In this document: positions 52,441 through 62,433 of the stretch, piece by piece | Layout of the letters: each line of letters begins with the position of its first letter | Position numbering within the stretch: position 1 is the first letter of the stretch | Source of the DNA: JAKZVK01 sp965261065 | GTDB lineage: Bacteria; Acidobacteriota; Terriglobia; Bryobacterales; UBA6623 | Assembly (NCBI GenBank): GCA_965261065.1 | Contig: OZ253444.1 | Location: 7,564,001-7,628,000, forward strand | Reading direction: 5' to 3' | Length of the DNA: 64,000 bases | Made by a program: the position numbers and the translations under genes | Notes under the pieces: model-generated | The model's database searches: none | The model's input: only the letters and a program-made list of their open reading frames with translations | Told to the model about the DNA's origin: nothing

Positions 52441-52767
52441 CTAAACGTGACCGTTCAGGGCGGTAGCTAGGCGGTCTTTGGGAACGGTGCCGACAAGCTG
52501 CTCCACAACATTGCCGTCCTTGAAAAGCAAGAGAGTCGGGATGCCGCGAACCTGATAGCGGCTGGCCGATCCGGGGTTGCTGTCGACATCGAGCTTGCCG
52601 ACCTTCAGCTTTCCGACGTACTCGTCGGCGATCTCGTCAATCACCGGAGCCATGGCGCGGCAGGGCGCACACCACGCAGCCCAGAAGTCGACCAAAACCG
52701 GCACATCGGACTGAAGCACATCGGCGTCAAAGGAGTCGTCCTTCAACTCAAGCGTGTTACCTGCCAT
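52441..52767 (-). CDS. trxA: Thioredoxin
   Basis: 108 residues. Classical thioredoxin fold with the active site in FWAAWCAPCRAMAP (WCAPC, where WCGPC is most common) and the cis-Pro in VRGIPTLLLFKDG. Cytoplasmic disulfide reductase. The ATG at 52765-52767 follows GGGAGGACTTG. A TTG three bases upstream is an alternative start. Confidence 0.92.
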   Translation of the reverse strand: MAGNTLELKDDSFDADVLQSDVPVLVDFWAAWCAPCRAMAPVIDEIADEYVGKLKVGKLDVDSNPGSASRYQVRGIPTLLLFKDGNVVEQLVGTVPKDRLATALNGHV

Positions 52768-52904
52768 CAAGTCCTCCCAAGATGTTCATCGCCGAATGGG
52801 CTGAATGCGACCCCAAACTGGCGAGTCCCGCCTTCCGAACAGCACGTTTCAGGTTAGCAGATCGTCCCGTGGCGGGATCAGCGCGCGCCGATCGAGATGA
52901 CCGC

Positions 52905-55437
52905 CTAGTTGTTGGCGGGTTGCGGGTCCTTCTCGTTCCCGGTCACCTGACCGGAGCCCGTCAGAAGGCTCTGTGCCCGACCCCGCAGCGGCGCTCGCCG
53001 TGCGACTTCGATGATGTAGCTGCGCCCCGCTCCGGGGACGACGGCCCCTACATCGCAGACGACCCTCCTGCCCTCCAGCGAGCAGCCTGGCGGAGCCACA
53101 ATGCCGGCCACCGCCCCTTCCAGCGACTCGACGAGCATGATCCCGGTGGCGATCGAGGGGCCCGCGTTTCGTACCGTTACCCGGTAACGAGCCGTACCGG
53201 CCCGAGACGGCGTCAACGGCGTTTTCGTCATGGAAAGATCGGCATCCTCACGAGACTTTGCGCATACCTGGCACACGCCCTCGAATGGCGGGTCCAAGCG
53301 TAGTTCCCAAGTCTCAATTGTGCCCGTGTCGCCGCCCGAGTTGTCTGACACGGTCAGCGTCCACTCCCCTCCCGAAAATTCACCCTCCAGGCCGGTCAGC
53401 GACCCCACGGTTCTCGCTTCGCCGGAGAACCATGGCACCGATCCTGGACAGTGATCTTCCAGTTCAGTTACCGCATCGTCGTCGAACGTGACTTGCATGT
53501 TGTTGTTGCTGCAACCGACGCTACTGTCCGGAACGCCTGGCCTGTCGAGCAGGGTCACGGTCGTGCCGCTGGGGCTGGTGAGAGAAATCGTCAAGTCGCC
53601 GACCCAGGGGTGCTCGATGTCCACAAAAACATCAACGTCGTTCAACAGTGCGCCGTTATGGACAAAGAACGTCGACGCGGCGACATCGCCCGTGTCTCCC
53701 CCATCGTCGGGAATTTCCAGCGGCGTCTCGGGTACAAGCCTTGAGCCCACGGGAACCGAAGGCGCAAAGAAGAACGGTCCCTCTTCCGTTGAGTGGACCT
53801 CGAGCATCAGGTCTACCTGCGAGAAGCAAGCCACGCTCGGCGCCAATTGCAGCTCGAATGGCAAACTCGCGGTCTGCGCGGGGACGCCTGTTTCAAGGTC
53901 CGGCCAAGACGCCATCGCACGGGTGACGGTGACTCCAGGAGTCGTCGTGGTCAAGGTCACTACCACGTTGGTGAGCGCCTGGAAGCTATGCAACGTCACC
54001 GGCAGCTCGATCGTCTCCCCTGGCTCCCAGAGACTGTTCTCCGTATCGGAGCTGAGTCCGCAATGGTCAACCGTGCCGAGGGGGCCGAGTTGCAGGAAGT
54101 TCGGCGCATACCCCCCGTCGACCATCATGACGCCGCTATCATCCGGATCGAGCCAGTCTTTCAGTCGGCTCATCTCATCCGGCCCGTCCCACGCCTCGGA
54201 GAACTTGCCGAAACAGTCGCACGCATTCACGTCGCACGAGGCTTCGCCTCCCGAGAGATAACCGACCAGCTTCTTGGTGTCGGGGTTCCAGAGCCCCGAG
54301 CCCGAGGAGCCACGCTCCGTCGTGCCTTCCTCCCAGTTGTCGACGAGCCAGTGAGTATCCACCCCCCCCGCTCCCAATGCAACTGTTCGTCGTGGTCAGG
54401 ATATCCGTGTTGAAGCTGATCGCCTTCTCGTCAGCCGCGGGGTGGTGAATCGCGACGCTACCCTCGGGAGGTTCGCCGGAACGGTCCCAGCCTGTGTAGA
54501 AGACGCCCAAAGAGGGGTCGGGGTCGCTGCTCAGCTCCAAAAGGGTGACGTCCACGTCCCTCCTGGTCGCGCGAACAACGGCACCCCCCTGGTTTTGATC
54601 AAGCGAGCCTCCGCCTAAATCACCGCATGCCACAGACTCAAAGTTCCAGAACACCGTGAACGAAGGCACAGACGATGGGGTCACGCGACAGTGGTGGGCG
54701 GTGAGAAAGAAGTTCCGGAAACTACGCGGTGCATCGGCAATCATCTGGCCCGTACAGACCCGCTGGCCCGAAAGCGAATAGACGGCGACACTGAGGATCT
54801 GGTCGCGCCACTCGTCACCTTCCGGGCAAACGACATCGATGTTGCACTCGCCGGCTTTCGACAGGTTCGGCGGGCCCGCCAAGCCGAACAAGTCACGGTA
54901 GCCGCTGCCCACGTGTGTCAAGTGGAGATCGGGCTCGCTATTCGGTTCGGCCGGGACGTAAAGTTCGAGGATGGCGCGGTCGCCCGGGACTACCGGAAGC
55001 CACAGCTCGCCATGTGGCTTCACGTCGCGATGGGTGTAGGGACCTTCGTAGTAGTCATGTTCCTCGCTTGAAACGTGCAGCGTCGCGCCGTCCGGCAGGA
55101 AGAACTTGGTCAAGCCGAAGTTGAGGTCGGTTGCACCGGGAGAGTGAAAGCGCAAGCGCCAGAGCCTGCCACCGTCCGGGAACTGTTGCCAAGTGCCGTG
55201 GGTTGCCGGGGTGATATCCACCTGCAAGGGGACGGCGTAACGCAGCGGCAGCGACTTATCTTCCTGCTGGTCCTGGAGCAGACTGGCTTCGAGGTTGGCG
55301 ATGGCCAAGCCCATGATCGACACGGCCTCGAGCGGTGCCGTTTCACGGACTCGGCTCACCGGCGGGTCGCCACGGCGTCCCCACAGCGATAGCGGCAAGG
55401 CCGCCAGCAGGAGGGTCAGGACAATCTGGCGTACCAT
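52905..55437 (-). pseudogene. Secreted trypsin-like serine protease with P-domain and DUF11 tail, frameshifted at a G8 run
   Basis: The 5' frame (from ATG 55435-55437) encodes a signal peptide (LTLLLAALPLSLWG), a propeptide, and a chymotrypsin-like domain with His in NFFLTAHHCRV and Asp in RDVDVTLLEL. The catalytic Ser (ERGSSGSGLWNP) is in another frame, as are a P/Homo B domain (VDVFVDIEHPWVGDLTISLT) and a DUF11-type adhesion repeat (DLSMTKTPLTPSRAGTARYR). The shift is at eight G (complement of 54362-54369); with seven, CIGSGGVDTHWLVDNW reads through. So a ~840-residue secreted protease is split. It could be a sequencing slip, phase variation or a true mutation. Confidence 0.75.
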
Positions 55438-55551
55438 AGTGCGGTCGATTCCCCCCGGTGTCTCGCCGTGCAATTTCTGACCATAGGCTTTTATTTTGAA
55501 CGATCTGGTCGCCTGCCGTGTGTGACTTATTGAGTCCCGCATAATATCACG

Positions 55552-56088
55552 TCACTCGAAGCAAAGAGAAGACTGTTTCCAGAAGGCCGTGATCAAACGC
55601 GGTTTGCGGTGCATGCGGCGGAGTGCCTTGCGGGCCCGCTCGTTCAGCTCGCCGTAGTCCTTCGGACAGACGTTCGGCAACTCGTGCTGCTTCCAGTAAG
55701 CCCAGATGTATTCCACCGGATTCAACTCCGGCGCATAGGGTGGCAAGTACTCGGTTGCGATGTGGCCTTCGGAGAGTTGGATGAACTCTTGCACCAGGCG
55801 GCTACGGTGCGCCGGCAGCCGGTCCCAGACGATCAGCAGCGGCCGATCGATATGACGTACCAACGCCTTGAGAAAGTCGATCACTTGCTCTTTGCCGATC
55901 GCACCGGGATAGAGCCGAAAGTAGAAGTTACGCAGCGTCAGCCCCGCCGAGACGGAAAGCTTCTCCCAATTGAAGTTAAACTGCAGCACCGGTGTTTGGC
56001 CGCGTGGCGCCCAGGTGCGGCAGCGATGCGGCTTCTGACTCAATCCGCTTTCGTCGATGAAGACGAGCGTACGGCCTTCGTTGTGGGC
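55552..56088 (-). CDS. IS630-family transposase, catalytic part (entered by -1 frameshift)
   Basis: The frame is open from the A8 run (complement of 56089-56096) to the stop at 55552. It encodes the DDE domain: first Asp in LVFIDESGLSQKP, second in LIVWDRLPAHRSR, and Glu in PELNPVEYIWAYWK. The internal ATG at 56043 would omit the first Asp, so only the frameshift product would be active. No other defects seen. Confidence 0.82.
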   Translation of the reverse strand, partial: AHNEGRTLVFIDESGLSQKPHRCRTWAPRGQTPVLQFNFNWEKLSVSAGLTLRNFYFRLYPGAIGKEQVIDFLKALVRHIDRPLLIVWDRLPAHRSRLVQEFIQLSEGHIATEYLPPYAPELNPVEYIWAYWKQHELPNVCPKDYGELNERARKALRRMHRKPRLITAFWKQSSLCFE

Positions 56089-56567
56089 TTTTTTTTAATG
56101 CGCGTCCAGGTCTTGCGCTTCCAGGTGCGGATCTGCTCTTCGTTGCGCTCGCGCGCCTTTCCGACCGGGCGTTGCGGGCTCCAGTCGAGCGCTCGCAGGA
56201 TCTTCCAGACGTGGCCTTCGTGGTAGTCGACCCCGAACTCGTCTCCGATCAGCCGAGCCACCCGCGGACAGCTCCACAGGGGCGTGGGGAAGCCGTGAGC
56301 TTGCGGGCCTTCCAGCAACAGCGACGTCAGGCGTTCGCGTTGTGCGGCATCGAGGAGCGGCTTGCGTCCGGCGCGCCCGGCCTGGCGGAGTCCGGCCGCA
56401 CCCTGCTCGCGGTATTGCCGCCGCCACGCACTGACGGTTTGGCGAGCGACTTTCAGCCGTCTTGCCGTCTCGGACTGATTGTGGCCTTGGTCGAGCAGCC
56501 GCATCGCTTCGAAACGGCGCTTCTCCAGGGCCTTGAAATCCCGCTTCACACCTTTGGGGTTGCCCAT
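56040..56567 (-). CDS. IS630-family transposase, N-terminal helix-turn-helix part
   Basis: 175 residues from ATG 56565-56567. Two helix-turn-helix modules (NQSETARRLKVARQTVSAWR and SCPRVARLIGDEFGVDYHEG) bind the terminal repeats. It ends TRIKKKPTTKAV... in the zero frame; a -1 slip on the eight A near its end gives the full transposase with the FIDE motif. The arrangement matches known IS630 members that use programmed frameshifting. Confidence 0.82.
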   Translation of the reverse strand: MGNPKGVKRDFKALEKRRFEAMRLLDQGHNQSETARRLKVARQTVSAWRRQYREQGAAGLRQAGRAGRKPLLDAAQRERLTSLLLEGPQAHGFPTPLWSCPRVARLIGDEFGVDYHEGHVWKILRALDWSPQRPVGKARERNEEQIRTWKRKTWTRIKKKPTTKAVRSSSSTKAD

Positions 56568-56760
56568 ACATATATAGATGCTCCAAACTATCAAAAAGTG
56601 TCATAATAATTTGCGGGATTCAATAAGGAACGTTGGCCATGCTCTGAATCCGTCAGCGGTGTCTCTGGGGCGAAAGAACGCCGTCTGCTCCAGCCTGTCT
56701 TGCCCTTGAATCGCGCGCTATCATATGCCTTACTGTCTGCGAGCGTTTGATGTGTGCCTG

Positions 56761-57741
56761 ATGCCGTCGAAGAACGAACCTGATGTTGTCGTTTACCGCG
56801 GTAACTATCCCGGTTGGCCGTGGGTGACGGCGGCCTCAGGTGGTCGGCTCGTCTGCGTGTTGCGCGACGACGGCATACACGGATTCTCACCCACCGGCAG
56901 GGTTATGATTACCGAAAGCCGCGACGGTGGCCGCACTTGGAGCAAGGCGCGGGTCGTCGTGGATGACGAAGGGGTCGACGACCGCAACGCCGCTATCGTC
57001 GAGTTGCCCGACAAGACCTGGCTGGTCTGCTACAACAGCTACACTCGCGAGTTGGTGTCGCAGTGTTGGATCACGCTTTCGCGGGACCAAGGCGCGACTT
57101 GGGGGCGGCCAACTCCGGTGGCGGAACTCAACGCCCGTACCCGCGGGGCGGCCATTGCGCTTGCCAACGGCGACCTGGTGCTGCCGATCTACCGCGCGCC
57201 GGGCAGCGGATCCGTCGCCGCGCGCTCCGGAGACGGCGGCGCAACATGGACCCTGGCCGATGTCCCCTACACGGACGGCTTCATAGGCGATGAGTGGGTC
57301 GTTCAACAACTCGGCGACGGACGCGTCGTCGGGCTCATCCGAAACAACGCGGTTCGCGACGGCTACTTCTGGAAGACCGAGAGCCGCGACGGCGGGCGCA
57401 CGTGGGATGTCCCGGCGAAGACCAACGTTCGCAGCGACCGGTCGCCCTCGCCGCCTCATCTTGATTTCCACGGCGACACCCCACTGCTGACCTACGCCGA
57501 CCGCCGCATGGTGTCGGTGTCGATGGTCATCACCGGCGACCCGCGGCTCCTTCAATGGGACTTCGGTCACCGGCTGCCTTGCTACCAGTACCGTCCCGAC
57601 GGCAAGCCGATCGACGACGCCGGCTACCCGGTGTCGGTAGCGGTTGGCGAGCATCGCCGCTTCATCGTGGACTACGAAATCCGCTCCGAGGGCAAGTCGA
57701 TTACCGGATATTTCGTTGACTTGCCGGAGGGCTGGCGCTGA
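56761..57741 (+). CDS. Sialidase/BNR-repeat family glycoside hydrolase-like protein
   Basis: 326 residues without a signal peptide; a six-bladed propeller is suggested by Asp-box motifs ESRDGGRTWSKARV, ARSGDGGATWTLAD and ESRDGGRTWDVPAK plus the start NYPGWPWVTAASGGRLVCVL. The catalytic Tyr and Arg triad of true sialidases cannot be assigned by eye. ATG 56725 also fits the frame and would add 12 residues; neither has a clear ribosome-binding site. The IS630 copy ends 100 bp upstream and may have displaced its original promoter. Confidence 0.75.
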   Translation: MPSKNEPDVVVYRGNYPGWPWVTAASGGRLVCVLRDDGIHGFSPTGRVMITESRDGGRTWSKARVVVDDEGVDDRNAAIVELPDKTWLVCYNSYTRELVSQCWITLSRDQGATWGRPTPVAELNARTRGAAIALANGDLVLPIYRAPGSGSVAARSGDGGATWTLADVPYTDGFIGDEWVVQQLGDGRVVGLIRNNAVRDGYFWKTESRDGGRTWDVPAKTNVRSDRSPSPPHLDFHGDTPLLTYADRRMVSVSMVITGDPRLLQWDFGHRLPCYQYRPDGKPIDDAGYPVSVAVGEHRRFIVDYEIRSEGKSITGYFVDLPEGWR

Positions 57742-57897
57742 GGCCGAGATTGGCTGCGTTCCCGGGCCGAGTTGGAGGCTGGGCCGGGTACGATGTCGGC
57801 GTCGTGCGCAACGGGCAACGCAGTGGTACGGTTTCGCGCGAATCCGGCTTGATGGCCTGAGCCAGTTTACCCAGACCCAGTTGGCCCCGACCTGCCC

Positions 57898-58932
57898 GTG
57901 AAACTGCCCGCCGGTAAACTGCCTCCCGACCTGCTGCGAGGCTTGTTGGCTTCCCTGCCCTCGAACGACCCGTCCGTCGTTGTGGGCGGCGCGGTTGGCG
58001 AGGACGCGGCTGTTCTCGACACGGCAGTTCCTCACTCCGGCAACACGGATCTGTTGGTCGTCAAGACCGATCCGATCACTTTTGTCGCCAACGACGCCGG
58101 ACGCTACTTGCTGGCGGTCAACGGCAACGACCTCGCGACGATGGGCGCCGAACCCCGCTGGCTGCTCGTGACGGCGCTGCTGCCGGAAGGCATCGAGAGG
58201 GACCGGGCTCAGCAGATCTTCGAAGATGTCGCCACAGCTTGCCGTGAAACCGGCGTGTCGCTCGTTGGTGGACACACCGAGATCACCGTCGGGCTCGACC
58301 GGCCCATCCTGGTCGGCTGCCTGTTGGGGACGGTCGCGCGCGACCGGCTCGTGCGTACCTCCGGAGCCCAGCCCGGGGACGCGGTGCTGCTGGCCGGCGG
58401 AATCGCCATCGAAGGCACCGCGATTCTCGCGACCGAACACGCCGCGACGTTGCGAGATGCGGGCGTCGATTCGGCCATCATCGAGCGCGCCGCCGGCTGG
58501 CTGCGCTCGCCCGGCATCTCAGTCGTGCCGGCGGCCAAGGCGTTGCAATCGGCGGTACGGGTTCACTCCATGCACGACCCGACGGAAGGGGGGCTTGCCG
58601 CCGCCCTTCATGAGTTGGCGGAGGCGGCTGGTGTCGGGTTGCGCATCGATCGCTCGGCAATCGCTGTGCTGCCGGAGTGCGGGGCGGTCTGCCAGGCACT
58701 CGGGCTTGACCCTCTTGGGCTGCTTGCCTCAGGCGCCCTGCTCGCCACGGTCGATCCGAGCGACGCGGATACTGCACTCGATAGTCTGCGGGCGGCCGAG
58801 GTGCCGGCGCAGGCGATCGGGGAAGTTCTTGCGGGAGATGCCGGGTTGCTCCTAGCGGCCGGAGACTCCCAGAGTCCGCTCCCGATGTTCCCGCGCGACG
58901 AGTTGGCCCGGTTTCTCGAGCCGGCAAACTAG
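57898..58932 (+). CDS. AIR synthase-related protein (HypE/ThiL/PurM superfamily)
   Basis: 344 residues from GTG 57898. The ATP-binding half has VGGAVGEDAAVLDTAV, VVKTDPITFVANDAGRYLLA and VNGNDLATMGAEPRW; the second half has HDPTEGGLAAALHELAEAAG. The VNGNDLATMGAEP block is HypE-like, where it binds ATP for carbamoyl dehydration. The terminal PRIC-type cysteine that HypE needs is absent (ends ARFLEPAN), and no hydrogenase genes lie nearby. It is more likely a distinct ATP-dependent enzyme of the AIR synthase fold with unknown substrate. Confidence 0.8.
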   Translation: MKLPAGKLPPDLLRGLLASLPSNDPSVVVGGAVGEDAAVLDTAVPHSGNTDLLVVKTDPITFVANDAGRYLLAVNGNDLATMGAEPRWLLVTALLPEGIERDRAQQIFEDVATACRETGVSLVGGHTEITVGLDRPILVGCLLGTVARDRLVRTSGAQPGDAVLLAGGIAIEGTAILATEHAATLRDAGVDSAIIERAAGWLRSPGISVVPAAKALQSAVRVHSMHDPTEGGLAAALHELAEAAGVGLRIDRSAIAVLPECGAVCQALGLDPLGLLASGALLATVDPSDADTALDSLRAAEVPAQAIGEVLAGDAGLLLAAGDSQSPLPMFPRDELARFLEPAN

Positions 58933-59038
58933 CCGTACAACGGCTGGCCTCGTTGACTACAAGCCGCGTGAACGCGACTGGTTGCCGAATCCTGCTTGTC
59001 TTGACAAGGATCTTGCTGGCGGTCCCGAGTCGGGTGCG

Positions 59039-60352
59039 TCAATCGTAGTACTCAAGCCCGAGGTGAGTGATCAGTTCCTCGCCCTTGATCCAGCGCAGCG
59101 TATTCTTCAACTTCATCAACTGGATGAAAATGTCGTGCTCGGCATACAAACCCTTGGCCGTCATCGGCGACTTGAAGTAGAACGACAACCACTCTTGCGT
59201 CCCCGACATCCCGACCCGTTGCGCCAAATCAAGGAACAACGCCAGGTCGAGCACCAACGGCGCGGCTAGGATCGAGTCGCGGCACAGGAAGTTGATCTTG
59301 ATCTGCATCGGGTAACCCAGCCACCCGAAGATGTCGATGTTGTCCCAACCCTCTTTGTTGTCACCGCGCGGCGGGTAGTAGTTGATGCGCACCTTGTGGT
59401 CGAAGCCCTTGTAGAGGTCGGGATAGCACTCCGGCTGCAGGATCATCTCCAGAGCTGACAGCTTGCTCTCTTCCTTCGTCTTGAACGAGTCTGGATCGTC
59501 GAGCACCTCGCCGTCGCGGTTGCCGAGAATGTTGGTCGAGAACCAGCCGGCCAGTCCCAGCAGCCGCGCCTTCAAGCCGGGTGCCACCAGCGTCTTCATG
59601 AACGTCTGGCCGGTTTTGTAGTCCTTGCCGCAAATGGGCACCTGCTGTTCCCTCGCCAACTCGTGCATTGCGGGCAAGTCCACGGTCAGGTTCGGCGCCC
59701 CGTTGGCGAAGGGAACGCCTGACTTGAGCGCCGCGTAGGCATAGATTTGGCTCGGCGCGATCTCGGGGTCGCTTTTCTCGAGGCCTTCCTCAAACGCCTT
59801 CAGACTTTGGTGAGCGGCCCCAGCCTTCTGGAAGATCTCAGTCGATCCGCACCAGACCATGACAGTCCGGGTGGCGCCCGACGTTTCTTTGAACTGACGG
59901 ATGTCTTCGATCAGCGCCTCGGCCAGCTCCTTCTTGTTGGTCTGCTTCTTGATGTTGGGCCCGTCGATGCGCGTGACGTAACGGTGCTCGAAAACGGCCG
60001 GCATCGGGGTCACGGCCGTCATCTCGTCCTTCACGCCGTCGAGTTGCTCGCGGCTGAGCACTTTGGCGTTGACGGCGGCGTCGTAGCAGTTGTCCTCGTA
60101 GATATCCCAGCCGCCGAAAACCAGGTCGTTGAGCGTTGCCAGCGGGACGAGTTCGCGAATGAGCGGATTGCGTTCATCCGTTCGCTTGCCGAGACGGACG
60201 TGGCCCATTTGGGTCAGCGACCCGATCGGCAGGGCCAGGCCCTTCTTGACCGACTCGACCCCGGCGATGAAAGTGGTGGTGACTGCGCCCATGCCCGGTG
60301 TTAACACGCCGAGCTTGCCCTCTACGGGCGCAACGTTAGGTGTTTTGCGCAC
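59039..60352 (-). CDS. Inositol-3-phosphate synthase
   Basis: About 437 residues. It converts glucose 6-phosphate to myo-inositol 3-phosphate using NAD. Signature blocks: GVLTPGMGAVTTTFIAGVES (NAD fold), LVFGGWDIYEDNCYDAA, IYAYAALKSGVPFANGAPN, CGKDYKTGQTFMKTLVAP (catalytic Lys), and LAGWFSTNILGNRDGEVLDD. The GTG at 60350-60352 has GGAG about 9 bases upstream; TTG 60365-60367 would add five residues. It is a single gene here; the product could feed inositol lipids or compatible solutes. Confidence 0.92.
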   Translation of the reverse strand: MRKTPNVAPVEGKLGVLTPGMGAVTTTFIAGVESVKKGLALPIGSLTQMGHVRLGKRTDERNPLIRELVPLATLNDLVFGGWDIYEDNCYDAAVNAKVLSREQLDGVKDEMTAVTPMPAVFEHRYVTRIDGPNIKKQTNKKELAEALIEDIRQFKETSGATRTVMVWCGSTEIFQKAGAAHQSLKAFEEGLEKSDPEIAPSQIYAYAALKSGVPFANGAPNLTVDLPAMHELAREQQVPICGKDYKTGQTFMKTLVAPGLKARLLGLAGWFSTNILGNRDGEVLDDPDSFKTKEESKLSALEMILQPECYPDLYKGFDHKVRINYYPPRGDNKEGWDNIDIFGWLGYPMQIKINFLCRDSILAAPLVLDLALFLDLAQRVGMSGTQEWLSFYFKSPMTAKGLYAEHDIFIQLMKLKNTLRWIKGEELITHLGLEYYD

Positions 60353-60850
60353 GACTGCTTGCTCCAACTGTTTAGATTGTCAGGACGGCAGCATTGATCA
60401 CTGCCGGTTTGGAAGTCCTCAGGACGGAGCCGCTCAAAGAACCGGTGGGTTCGGTCGAATGTTATGGTTGACGGGACCCGGAAAGGATAGCCATCCCTAC
60501 GACTGTGTAGTCTGCGACTTTCGGATCGTGCGGATCGCCGCGGGACGGAAACTCCGGCGGGGAACCGCGAAGCTTCTCCTAAGAAGCTAGTGTACCTGAT
60601 TGCGCTACATCGAAGCCGCTCATCCACATGACCTCACGGGGCCGGCCGCCGCGTCTGCCCCAGCGCCCTTGGCACCGCGGCAATCGCTTTGTAGGGGTGG
60701 ACCGCTGCGTCCACACCGGCGCTGCTTGGTAGCTCGCGCCTTCAACGCTGAGGTAAGGGGCATTGCCAAGCGCCGGCGGTAGGACGGGCGCACGGGCCCG
60801 CCACTACAATCGCATTGACACAGGCTTGAAAACGGCGACAATACTTGACA
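60353..60850. other. Intergenic region with hairpins and a TGTAGGGG-type repeat
   Basis: 498 bp without a supported gene. It holds a hairpin AGCTTCT/AGAAGCT at 60571-60588 and a variant family-2 repeat at 60690-60715 (TGTAGGGGTGGACCGCTGCG then TCCACA, with stem GTGGAC/GTCCAC). Divergent promoters for the inositol-phosphate synthase and the PQQ-propeller gene must lie here. Confidence 0.45.
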
Positions 60851-62182
60851 GTGCTCACCCGCCGCCAACTCATCCTCGCCGGCCTCGCACTCCCGATGGC
60901 TCGCGGCACCGCCGGCGCTCTCGACAACTGGCCCCGATTCCGCGGCCCTCACGGACGAGGGATCGCCCCCGACGACCCGGCCCTGCCCCAAACCTGGAGC
61001 GAAACCGAAAACGTCGTCTGGAAGAGCGCGGTCCCCGGCCTCGGCTGGTCGAGCCCGGTCGTATGGGGTGACCACGTGTTTCTGGCGTCGGCGCGCAGTT
61101 CCGCCGCGGGTGAAGCGATTCGCAACGGTGACTGGCAAGACACGCGCGCGCCGTCTCACGCGCACCGCTGGATGCTCCACGGACTCGACGTTGCCAGCGG
61201 TCGAACGGCCTGGGAGACGAAGCTGGCCGAAGGCGTGCCGTCCGTCTCGCGGCACATGAAGAACACCTACGCTACCGAGACCCCGGCCGTGGACGGCGAG
61301 CGGGTATACGCGCACTTCGGCCACCTCGGCACGTACGCGGTAGACCACGGCGGTAAGCTCCAATGGTCGAAGAAATGGCCGGCCCCGGAGATCCGCTACG
61401 GCTACGGCACCGCCGCCTCGCCCGTCGCGCACAAAGGCGTGGTCTACATCGTCCGCGACAACGAAGGCCGGTCCGTCCTCATGGCCCTGGAGGCTGCGAC
61501 GGGCCGCGAGATCTGGACCGCGCCGCGCAATGAAGGCAGCGGCTGGGCGACGCCGTACGTCTGGGAGAACCACGAGCGCAGCGAGATCGTCGTGTCCGGC
61601 AAAGACTCGGTGAGGTCCTACAGCCTCGACGGCAAACCTCTGTGGCACCTGCGGGGGGTGACATCTCTCGCCATCCCCTCGCCGTTTTCCGGCGACGGAC
61701 TGCTCTTTGTCGGCTCCGGCTTCCAGATGGAATCGTTCCGCCCGCTGTACGCCATCCGGCCGGGCGCCTCAGGCGACATTTCGCTCGAGAAGGGCACGCT
61801 GAGCAACGACTACATCGCCTGGTGCCACCCGCAGTCCGGCCCGTATCACCCGACGCCGGTGCTCTATCAAGGCCGCCTGTATGTGCTGATGGACCGTGGT
61901 TTTCTGCTCTGTTACGACGCTGAGACGGGGAAGGAGATCTACGGCAAGCAACGCATCGCCCGCGACGCCGCCGGGTTCACTGCCTCGCCCTGGGCGTACA
62001 ACGGCCGGGTGTTTTGTCTCAGCGAAGATGGCGATACCTATGTAATCGAAGCGGGCCCCGACTTCAAAGTCCTGGGGAAGAGCAGCCTCGACGGCATGGC
62101 GATGGCCTCGCCCGCCATCGCCAACGGCAGCCTCTTCATCCGCACCCAGCACCACCTTTATCGCCTCGGCCAACGAGCCTAG
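60851..62182 (+). CDS. Tat-exported PQQ-like beta-propeller protein (BamB-like)
   Basis: 443 residues from GTG 60851. A twin-arginine signal (VLTRRQLILAGLALPMA) is followed by NWPRFRGPHGRGIAPDD, the characteristic start of acidobacterial and planctomycete PQQ-like propellers, then repeated blades (AVPGLGWSSPVVWGDHVFLA, YAVDHGGKLQWSKKW, TGREIWTAPRN, VLYQGRLYVLMDRGFLLCYD). No PQQ-dehydrogenase catalytic motif is seen, so it is probably a binding/scaffold propeller, not an enzyme. Tat export of this type suggests a folded or cofactor-bearing protein. Confidence 0.85.
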   Translation: MLTRRQLILAGLALPMARGTAGALDNWPRFRGPHGRGIAPDDPALPQTWSETENVVWKSAVPGLGWSSPVVWGDHVFLASARSSAAGEAIRNGDWQDTRAPSHAHRWMLHGLDVASGRTAWETKLAEGVPSVSRHMKNTYATETPAVDGERVYAHFGHLGTYAVDHGGKLQWSKKWPAPEIRYGYGTAASPVAHKGVVYIVRDNEGRSVLMALEAATGREIWTAPRNEGSGWATPYVWENHERSEIVVSGKDSVRSYSLDGKPLWHLRGVTSLAIPSPFSGDGLLFVGSGFQMESFRPLYAIRPGASGDISLEKGTLSNDYIAWCHPQSGPYHPTPVLYQGRLYVLMDRGFLLCYDAETGKEIYGKQRIARDAAGFTASPWAYNGRVFCLSEDGDTYVIEAGPDFKVLGKSSLDGMAMASPAIANGSLFIRTQHHLYRLGQRA

Positions 62183-62217
62183 CGCTCAGCTTCACAAACT
62201 AGCGAGGCCCTCTTTCG

Positions 62218-62270
62218 GTGGCGCGGGCCTCCTGGCCTGCAGCGTCGACCTCCCGGTCGACGTTTTTGCC
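62218..62270 (+). repeat. Dispersed repeat, family 3 (inverted partner at 63842-63895)
   Basis: GCGGGCCTCCTGGCCTGCAG, then CGTCGACCTCCCGGTCGACG and TTTTTGCC. The complement of 63842-63895 reads GCGCGGGCCTCCCGGCCTGC, then AGCGTCGACTCGCGGGTCGA. The two copies are inverted and flank the secreted protein gene at 62434-63531. Each holds internal palindromes (GGGAGGCCCGC, GTCGAC). Confidence 0.55.
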
Positions 62271-62433
62271 CGTAACCTCTAGTCGCCCAGGCTCGCCTAA
62301 CCCGTACGATGAGCCCCCTGGCCTTGACTCCGCACCGTACTCCGGCGGCTTGACTCGCCGAGGCCGAGGTGGGATCGTTATAGGGGTCTCAGACACTTTT
62401 CCGTCGACTTCCGATCGACAGGAGGCACTTCCC

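Larger units (their letters stand above)
55530..56623 (-). mobile_element. IS630-family insertion sequence, 1094 bp
   Basis: The ends TTGAGTCCCGCATAATATCA (55530) and the complement of TTGAATCCCGCAAATTATTA (56623) are inverted repeats. The target is TA, duplicated at 55528-55529 and 56624-56625, as expected for IS630/Tc1 elements. Two overlapping transposase frames are linked by an A8 slippery run. Confidence 0.8.
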
